A model generated the notes under the pieces. It searched no databases. It saw only the letters and a list, made by a program, of their open reading frames with translations, and was not told the DNA's origin. This document shows, in pieces, positions 16,417-22,149 of a DNA stretch of 24,843 nucleotides; the stretch's first letter is position 1, and the number at the start of each line of letters is the position of its first letter. The position numbers and the translations under genes were made by a program. The stretch comes from an uncultured Porphyromonadaceae bacterium (GTDB taxonomy: Bacteria; Bacteroidota; Bacteroidia; Bacteroidales; Muribaculaceae): contig URII01000041.1 in NCBI GenBank assembly GCA_900547825.1, positions 1 through 24,843 on the forward strand, in the 5' to 3' direction.

Positions 16417-17043
16417 TTACCAGCGTTGGTAGTGGATGTTGGCGGGTTTCCACTTGTCCTTGGGCTGTGGCTCTGCGGCGGGATAGCCGAGAGTGATTAT
16501 GTTGAGCGGTATGGCAGTGGCGGGAATGCCGAGCACTCCGCTCACAGAGGCTACACGGGCGCTGTCGGGATATACCCCGCACCACACGGCCCCGAGTCCG
16601 TAGGCATGGGCCGCGAGCAATATGTTTTCCGTGGCCGCAGAGCAGTCCTGTACCCAGAATTCGCGTCCTGTGCCCTCAATGGCCTTGTTCATGTCGCCGC
16701 ACACTATAATGGCCGCAGTGGCCGTCTTTAAGTTGGAGTAGGGGTGGACTGCCATAAGGCTGTCAAGCACCGCACGTTCGGTCACCGCCACAAATGCCCA
16801 GGGCTGTGAATTGATGGCTGTGGGAGCGGCCATGCCGGCTTTCATGAGTAGTTCCAAGGTATCTTTGCTGACCGGCTGCGTTGTGAATTCCCTGACGCTT
16901 GCACGGGTCATTATGTTGTCTATCACGGCTTCGGCGGCACATTCTTCCGTGTTCCGGGAGCTGTCCCCGCCACCATGGCAGCTGATGGCTGCAGGCAGTA
17001 TCGCTGCCGCTGCTATTGCGGCTGAAAACTTGCTGAATTTCAT
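16417..17043 (-). CDS. Nitroreductase-family lipoprotein
   Basis: This 208-residue protein starts at MKFSKFSAAIAAAAILPAAISC, a lipoprotein signal peptide with lipobox AAIS/C; the longer in-frame extension to 17088 runs through the promoter and is rejected. The mature part is a nitroreductase fold: IMTRASVREFTTQPVS (FMN-binding Arg/Ser region), MKAGMAAPTAINSQPWAFV, the NILLAAHAYGLGAVWCGVYPD segment and a C-terminal IITLGYPAAEPQPKDKW. These enzymes use FMN and NAD(P)H to reduce nitro- or quinone-type substrates. Lipidation implies a periplasmic or envelope location, which is unusual because NAD(P)H is cytoplasmic. Only a weak Bacteroidetes lipoprotein export signal follows the Cys (HGGGDSS). 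Confidence 0.85.
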   Translation of the reverse strand: MKFSKFSAAIAAAAILPAAISCHGGGDSSRNTEECAAEAVIDNIMTRASVREFTTQPVSKDTLELLMKAGMAAPTAINSQPWAFVAVTERAVLDSLMAVHPYSNLKTATAAIIVCGDMNKAIEGTGREFWVQDCSAATENILLAAHAYGLGAVWCGVYPDSARVASVSGVLGIPATAIPLNIITLGYPAAEPQPKDKWKPANIHYQRW

Positions 17044-17075
17044 GTGTTTGAATTTTAAAAAAGATATTTGATTCA

Positions 17076-17103
17076 CAAAGATACACAAATTTTTGTATCT
17101 TTG
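17076..17103. promoter_or_regulatory. Divergent promoter pair in a perfect inverted repeat
   Basis: CAAAGATACA (17076-17085) and TGTATCTTTG (17094-17103) are exact inverted repeats with an 8-bp AT-rich spacer. Each arm carries a -7 element (TATCTTTG), one facing the riboswitch operon and one facing the nitroreductase gene. The two start sites would be roughly 17110 on the plus strand and 17069 on the minus strand. No clear -33 element was found for either. Confidence 0.55.
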
Positions 17104-17168
17104 CCTGCGGATGGCCGGAGGGCCTCCCTTTAGGCGGCTTATATCGGTTGCTTGTGAGTGTCAACATA

Positions 17169-17279
17169 TTTTTAGGGGTGTTCGCCAATAGGATTAAAAC
17201 CTCTTTGACAGAGTGGCCTGCGGCGATCTGAGATCATACCCTTTGAACCTGATCCGGATAATACCGGCGTAGAGAAAAA
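17169..17279 (+). promoter_or_regulatory. TPP riboswitch (THI element)
   Basis: The conserved TPP aptamer is visible: GGGGTG (17175-17180) of P2, a variable P3 with TTCGCC pairing to GGCGAT, the invariant CTGAGA (17228-17233), TACCC closing P2, then GAACCTGATCCGGATAATACC and GGCGTAGAGA (17245-17275) forming P4/P5. P1 is made by the T-rich 5' end and the AGAGAAAAA 3' end. The ATG of the TonB receptor is at 17284, only a few bases past P1. The aptamer itself can therefore cover the translation start when TPP is bound. It senses thiamine pyrophosphate and should shut off the transport operon. Confidence 0.95.
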
Positions 17280-17283
17280 CAGT

Positions 17284-19533
17284 ATGAGGAACTTTATTCT
17301 TCCCGTGGCAGCCTCGGCCCTCAGTGTGGGCGCTGCATGCCTCCCGGTGTGTGCCCGAGCAGAGGGCACCGAACCCGCCGACTCGCTGAGCCTCAGGCTC
17401 GGCCAGGTGGAGATAGTGGCCAACCGTGCCACCGCCAAGACGCCCGTGGCGTTCACAAACGTTACCAAGGCGGAGCTTACCAAGGCCAACGACGGCCGCG
17501 ACATTCCTTATCTTATCCAGTCAACCCCCTCGGTGCTCACTACCTCCGATGCCGGAGCCGGAATGGGCTACACATCCATGCGTATCCGCGGCACCGACGC
17601 CTCACGCATCAACATCACTGCCAACGGCATTCCGATCAACAACTCCGAGAGCCACAACGTGTACTGGGTCAACATGCCCGACCTCGCATCCTCGCTGCGC
17701 GACATCCAGATACAGCGCGGGGCCGGTACGAGTGTCAACGGAGCCGGCGCTTTCGGCGCAAGTGTCAACATGATCACCGACGCCCCCTCCGAAACCCCTT
17801 ACGCCGAGCTGTCGGGGGCCTACGGCTCATATAACACCAACCGCGAGACCATACGTGTCGGCTCCGGCCTTCTCGGAGGCCATTGGAGTTTCGATGCCCG
17901 GCTGAGCCATCTCGGCAGCGACGGCTACATCGACCGCGCTTCGTCGGCTCTGTGGAGCTATTTCGGCCAGGCGGCCTATTCCTCCTATGCCACGAATGTG
18001 CGCCTGCTCGCTTTCGGCGGCAAAGAAAAGACGTATATGGCTTGGGATTATGCCTCGAAGGAGGATATGGCGAAATACGGACGCCGCTACAATCCCTGCG
18101 GACAGTACATTGACGACCAAGGCAATATAGCTTATTATCCCGACCAGAACGACAATTACATCCAGCATCATTTCCAGCTTCATCTGGCCCAGCGCCTGTC
18201 GGGCAGCTTCCGCCTTAACGCGGCCCTCCACTACACCAAGGACGACGGTTACTACGAACAGTACAAAACCTCACGCACCCTTGAGGAGTACGGACTCAAG
18301 CCGTATGTCGACGCCTCCGGTGCCACGGTTACGAAATCCGATCTCGTCCGCTATAAGCACAACGACAACGGTTTCGGCGGCGGAGTGCTCACCCTCAATT
18401 ATCTTCAGGGGCCGTGGGATGTGACTCTCGGCGGTGCCGCCAACTGGTTCCGCGGCAACCATTTCGGCCAGGTGGGGTGGGTGCGCAACTATGTGGGCCC
18501 CATCGACCCGCTCCAGCGTTATTACGACAACACCGGCCGCAAATTCGACTCCAACGTCTATCTCCGGGCCAATTACGACATAATCCCCTCCCTCGCGGCT
18601 TTCGCCGATCTCCAGTACCGTCACATCCACTATACCATCGACGGCTCCTCCGACAACTGGGACTGGAACACCTCCGCCCCGGCAGTGCTTGACGTAAACC
18701 GCCGCTGGGACTTCTTCAATCCCAAATTAGGGCTGAATTACACCCGGGGCGCCCACCGTGCGTTCGCTTCATGGTCGGTGGCCCACAAGGAGCCTACGCG
18801 CGACAATTTCACCGACGGCGACCGCAACCATGCCCCGCAGGCCGAACGCCTGTTTGACTACGAGCTGGGCTACACATATACCCATCGCCTGTTCAGCGCC
18901 GGCATAAACCTCTATTATATGGACTACAAGGATCAGCTTGTGGTCACCGGCCAGCTTTCCGATACCGGCAATCCTCTGAGTGTCAATGTGCCCGAATCCT
19001 ACCGCATGGGCATTGAGCTGCAAGGCACGCTCACCCCCTGCAAGTGGTTCGACTGGCAGGTCAACGCCACCCTTTCGCGCAACCGCATCAAGGATTTCAT
19101 AGAATATATCTATGAGGATGAATGGACCAACCCCATATCCTTCGACCGCGGCGACACCCCCATTGCCTTCTCGCCCGACTTTATTTTCAACAATGCCTTC
19201 AACTTCCGGCACTGCGGTTTCGACGCCTCGCTGTGCAGCCGCTATGTGAGCAAGCAGTATATGAACAATGCCCGCTGCGAGGACGCTGTTCTCGATCCCT
19301 ATTTCGTGACGGACCTGCATCTCGGCTACACATTCCGCAAGGTTGCCGGCATAAAGGAGCTTGCCGTGGGATTTTCGGTCTATAACCTCTTCAACGAGAA
19401 ATATTTCAGCAACGGCTATGCCGGAGCAGGCTATTATATCGACTCTTCGGGCGATAAAGTCATCTACCGCTATGCCGGTTACGCCGCCCAGGCGCCCATA
19501 CACGTAATGGCCACTCTCACCGCCCGATTCTGA
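17284..19533 (+). CDS. TonB-dependent thiamine receptor (outer membrane)
   Basis: This 749-residue protein has a signal peptide (MRNFILPVAASALSVGAACLPVCARA). It has a short TonB-box-like stretch (LGQVEIVANR), then a plug domain (about 55-170: DIPYLIQSTPSVLTT, MRIRGTDASRINITANGIPI, YWVNMPDLASSLRDIQIQRG, GAGAFGASVNMIT). A 22-stranded-type barrel region follows with NLFNEKYFSNGYAGAGYYID near the end, closing in the outer-membrane-protein terminus MATLTARF. It lacks the CarboxypepD_reg-like N-terminal extension of SusC-type receptors. The substrate is assigned from context: it is the first gene behind a TPP riboswitch and is followed after 14 bases by a PnuC-family permease. The same OMP-PnuT arrangement serves thiamine uptake in Bacteroides. 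Confidence 0.9.
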   Translation: MRNFILPVAASALSVGAACLPVCARAEGTEPADSLSLRLGQVEIVANRATAKTPVAFTNVTKAELTKANDGRDIPYLIQSTPSVLTTSDAGAGMGYTSMRIRGTDASRINITANGIPINNSESHNVYWVNMPDLASSLRDIQIQRGAGTSVNGAGAFGASVNMITDAPSETPYAELSGAYGSYNTNRETIRVGSGLLGGHWSFDARLSHLGSDGYIDRASSALWSYFGQAAYSSYATNVRLLAFGGKEKTYMAWDYASKEDMAKYGRRYNPCGQYIDDQGNIAYYPDQNDNYIQHHFQLHLAQRLSGSFRLNAALHYTKDDGYYEQYKTSRTLEEYGLKPYVDASGATVTKSDLVRYKHNDNGFGGGVLTLNYLQGPWDVTLGGAANWFRGNHFGQVGWVRNYVGPIDPLQRYYDNTGRKFDSNVYLRANYDIIPSLAAFADLQYRHIHYTIDGSSDNWDWNTSAPAVLDVNRRWDFFNPKLGLNYTRGAHRAFASWSVAHKEPTRDNFTDGDRNHAPQAERLFDYELGYTYTHRLFSAGINLYYMDYKDQLVVTGQLSDTGNPLSVNVPESYRMGIELQGTLTPCKWFDWQVNATLSRNRIKDFIEYIYEDEWTNPISFDRGDTPIAFSPDFIFNNAFNFRHCGFDASLCSRYVSKQYMNNARCEDAVLDPYFVTDLHLGYTFRKVAGIKELAVGFSVYNLFNEKYFSNGYAGAGYYIDSSGDKVIYRYAGYAAQAPIHVMATLTARF

Positions 19534-19547
19534 TCATCGCCGCTTCC

Positions 19548-20135
19548 ATGGATCTGTTTCTTGAAATATTGGGTTTCTCGGTAGGGATCATCTACCTGTG
19601 GTGGGAATATCATGCCGATGCGCGTGTGTGGATAGCCTCGATGGTAATGCCCGCCATATCCATGTGGATATATTATTCCAAGGGGATCTATGCCGACTTC
19701 GCCATAAACATCTACTATCTCGTGATGGCCGTCTATGGTTACTGGGCCTGGACGCGCCGTCGCGGGGGGCGCGGTGCATCGGCGCGGAAAGAGCTTCATG
19801 TCAGCCACACGCCGTTGTGGGCGTGGGGCGCAGTGGCTGCTGCCACGAGCCTGCTGTGGCTTCTGCTGTGGTGGATCCTGTCACGTTTCACCGACTCCAC
19901 CGTGCCTGTGGCCGATGCGTTCACCACTGCCCTCTCCGTCGTGGCCCTGTGGATGATGGCCCGCAAATATGCCGAGCAGTGGCTTGCATGGATGGTGGTG
20001 GATGTGGTGTGTGTCGGCCTTTACGCCTACAAGGGCCTGATATTTTATCCCGTCCTTTACTGTGCCTATACCGTCATAGCGGCTTTCGGCTACCGCAAGT
20101 GGCTCCGTATGATACCCCGCGGCACAGCTTCTTAG
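19548..20135 (+). CDS. pnuT: PnuC-family thiamine permease (PnuT)
   Basis: This 195-residue integral membrane protein has about six or seven hydrophobic segments, starting MDLFLEILGFSVGIIYLWWE. PnuC-family signatures are NIYYLVMAVYGYWAW (a variant of the YGW.W motif) and the C-terminal WLAWMVVDVVCVGLYAYKGL (the W..W.VvD......Y..K motif). PnuC proteins are facilitators coupled to intracellular phosphorylation; those under TPP-riboswitch control are called PnuT and carry thiamine. It is co-transcribed with the receptor. No thiamine pyrophosphokinase gene follows, unlike the three-gene operon known in Bacteroides thetaiotaomicron, so that enzyme must be encoded elsewhere. The stop overlaps that of the converging AraC gene. 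Confidence 0.9.
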   Translation: MDLFLEILGFSVGIIYLWWEYHADARVWIASMVMPAISMWIYYSKGIYADFAINIYYLVMAVYGYWAWTRRRGGRGASARKELHVSHTPLWAWGAVAAATSLLWLLLWWILSRFTDSTVPVADAFTTALSVVALWMMARKYAEQWLAWMVVDVVCVGLYAYKGLIFYPVLYCAYTVIAAFGYRKWLRMIPRGTAS

Positions 20136-21031
20136 CTTTTCTGGAACTGTGTGGGCGTCATGCCCGTGAGGTGTTTGAAGTATTTGCCGAACGACGATTG
20201 GTTCACGAAGTTCAGCTCATAGGCTATCTGCTGCACGTTCTTGCCCGAATACCGCAGCCGGTTCTTGGCGTCGAGTATCACCAGCTGGTCGATCCATTCG
20301 CCCGCGCTCTTGCCGGTTTGCTCCTTTACAATCACTGAAAGGTATTTGGGCGATATGAACAGCTTCGAGGCATAGAACGTGACACTGCGCTCGCGCCGGT
20401 AGTGGGTGTGGATAAGCTTGAAGAAATCCCTCACATAGTTGCCGCGCCGTGTGGCGGGGGCGGTGTCGCCGGGGCATTCGTCGGGGTGGTGCAGCTCCAC
20501 AAACTGCATCAGCTGGTATATCATCGCCACCACGAGGCTGCGCGATATGCTTCGGGCGTATGCGTCAGTGGTGTTCTCTATGGTGGTGTGGTGTAGCAGG
20601 TCCACATATTTCATGATAAGCTCCGTCTCCCCCTTTTCGAGGCTTAACACAGGATTGTTGTGGCGCGACGGGGTGATGCGTGATATTATATTGGTGTCGA
20701 AATCCAGCCCACGGATGAATTCAGGCGACAGGAACAGCATGTAAGCCTCCACTTCGGGCGAGAATGATGTGAGGTTTATGATGGAGTCGTGGGGTGATAC
20801 TATCACGGAGCCCGCATCCATCTCCCATGTTTCGAAATTGGCCTCCAGGGTCATTCTGCCGGCAAGACACATCATGATCATGAATCCGTCAAGCCGCATA
20901 TTGCCCCGGGCCTCATTCAGCGGTATGTCAGGAGTTATGTGCACGAGCACATATTCACTGTCGCGTCCTGCGAATTTGTCAGTGTAGTCACCCAGCTGCG
21001 AGAGGAGCTGCAATCCTAATTCCTGTTCCAT
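20132..21031 (-). CDS. AraC-family transcriptional regulator
   Basis: This 299-residue protein has an N-terminal cupin-like sensor region (about 25-130, LDGFMIMMCLAGRMTLEANF, AGSVIVSPHDSIINLTSFSP) and a linker. The C-terminal AraC double helix-turn-helix (about 200-299) includes RSVTFYASKLFISPKYLSVI (first HTH), ERIAYELNF-like QQIAYELNFVNQSSFGKYFK (second HTH) and the family signature GMTPTQFQKS. The effector and targets are unknown. It converges on pnuT and diverges from the glycosyltransferase gene, either of which could be a target. A minus-strand TATCTTTG at 21058-21051 gives a short leader of about 15 bases. Confidence 0.9.
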   Translation of the reverse strand: MEQELGLQLLSQLGDYTDKFAGRDSEYVLVHITPDIPLNEARGNMRLDGFMIMMCLAGRMTLEANFETWEMDAGSVIVSPHDSIINLTSFSPEVEAYMLFLSPEFIRGLDFDTNIISRITPSRHNNPVLSLEKGETELIMKYVDLLHHTTIENTTDAYARSISRSLVVAMIYQLMQFVELHHPDECPGDTAPATRRGNYVRDFFKLIHTHYRRERSVTFYASKLFISPKYLSVIVKEQTGKSAGEWIDQLVILDAKNRLRYSGKNVQQIAYELNFVNQSSFGKYFKHLTGMTPTQFQKS

Positions 21032-21050
21032 TTCCGGATAATATTTTTTG

Positions 21051-21087
21051 CAAAGATACGTAATATTCGCCTTTATGGCTAACTTTG
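21051..21087. promoter_or_regulatory. Divergent promoters of araC-type gene and glycosyltransferase
   Basis: Minus strand: TATCTTTG (21058-21051) for the AraC-type regulator. Plus strand: TAACTTTG (21080-21087) for the glycosyltransferase, whose ATG begins only six bases after the G. Neither has an obvious -33 TTTG. Confidence 0.5.
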
Positions 21088-21093
21088 CCGTGG

Positions 21094-22149
21094 ATGAAAG
21101 TGGTGTTCGACAACATAATCTATTCGCTTCAACGCGCCGGAGGCATCTCGGGCGTGTGGACCGAGCTTATTTCCCGGCTCATGTCGCACCCCGGCATCGA
21201 CGCCATGTTCGTGGAGCATTCCGGAGCGGAGCGCAATATATTCCGCAGCCGCCTCGCCATACCCTCCCGCCGCATTATTCCCGCACGCTCATTGCCTCCG
21301 GTCATCGACCGCTGGCTTGTGCCGCGATTGCCTGACTTCGGGGAGCCTTTTGTGTTCCACTCCTCCTATTACCGCACGGCGCCACAGTCTTCGGGAGCGC
21401 TGAATGTAACCACGGTGCACGATTTTATTTATGAAACGCAGCGTATAGGTTCACCTGTGGCGCGTGCCCTTCACCGGCGCATGATGCGGCGTGCCGTTGC
21501 CCGCAGTGCCGCGGTGGCATGTGTGAGTCAATCCACAGCCCACGATCTGATCACCCTGTATGGCAGTGCCGCTTCTCCGGTTGTGATCCCCAACGCTCCG
21601 CTGTGCACCCCCGGCGGTGAGGTGACGGCTGTGAGCGGGCGCAAGCTCCTGTATGTCGGCTCGCGTGCGCCCTACAAGCGGTTTGACCTTGCCGTGGAGG
21701 CGTCAGTCCTCCTCGGCCGCACACTCGTGGTGGCCGGTGCTCCCCTCGCTTCCGCCGAGCGGCGTATGATAGCACGGGCCGGGGCACAGGTGGAGCCGGT
21801 GGTGTATCCTTCCGGCGATACTCTCGCGGGCCTTTACTCTTCCGCCGCGGCTCTTATATACCCCTCTGCGGCCGAAGGTTTCGGAATACCGGTCACGGAA
21901 GCCCAGGCATGGGGCTGCCCCGTAGTGGCGGTGGATGCTCCTTGGCTCCGCTGTGTGGCCGCTCCGGGCAGCGTCATGGCGGTTTGTGCTCCTGTGGCCC
22001 GGGCAATTGCCGCGGCTGTGGAGTCGCTTGACGACCGGGCGGTGAGAGAGTCCCTGGTCGAGGACGGACATAAAAACGCCGCACGCTACTCGTGGCAGCG
22101 TGCGGCTGATGATTATTTCAACATTTATAGTAGCCTTATCGGCCGGTGA
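21094..22149 (+). CDS. GT4-family glycosyltransferase
   Basis: This 351-residue GT-B fold glycosyltransferase starts at MKVVFDNIIYSLQRAGGISG, with the N-terminal Gly-rich acceptor loop. Other signatures: TTVHDFIYETQR, SQSTAHDLITLYG, the donor-domain start LLYVGSRAPYKRFD (GxR.PYK), and EGFGIPVTE (E261, E269; the EX7E motif of GT4) followed by GCPVVAVDAPWLR. It transfers a nucleotide-activated sugar to a glycan or lipid acceptor in the cytoplasm. The acceptor is unknown, but location next to porU makes envelope polysaccharide plausible (inference). A longer frame using TTG at 21085 would start inside the -7 promoter element, so ATG at 21094 is preferred. The last 14 bases overlap the end of porU on the other strand. 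Confidence 0.9.
   Translation: MKVVFDNIIYSLQRAGGISGVWTELISRLMSHPGIDAMFVEHSGAERNIFRSRLAIPSRRIIPARSLPPVIDRWLVPRLPDFGEPFVFHSSYYRTAPQSSGALNVTTVHDFIYETQRIGSPVARALHRRMMRRAVARSAAVACVSQSTAHDLITLYGSAASPVVIPNAPLCTPGGEVTAVSGRKLLYVGSRAPYKRFDLAVEASVLLGRTLVVAGAPLASAERRMIARAGAQVEPVVYPSGDTLAGLYSSAAALIYPSAAEGFGIPVTEAQAWGCPVVAVDAPWLRCVAAPGSVMAVCAPVARAIAAAVESLDDRAVRESLVEDGHKNAARYSWQRAADDYFNIYSSLIGR

Noticed and set aside
19548..20135. Nicotinamide riboside transporter PnuC
   Set aside because: The family is right, but location behind a TPP riboswitch and a TonB receptor points to thiamine.
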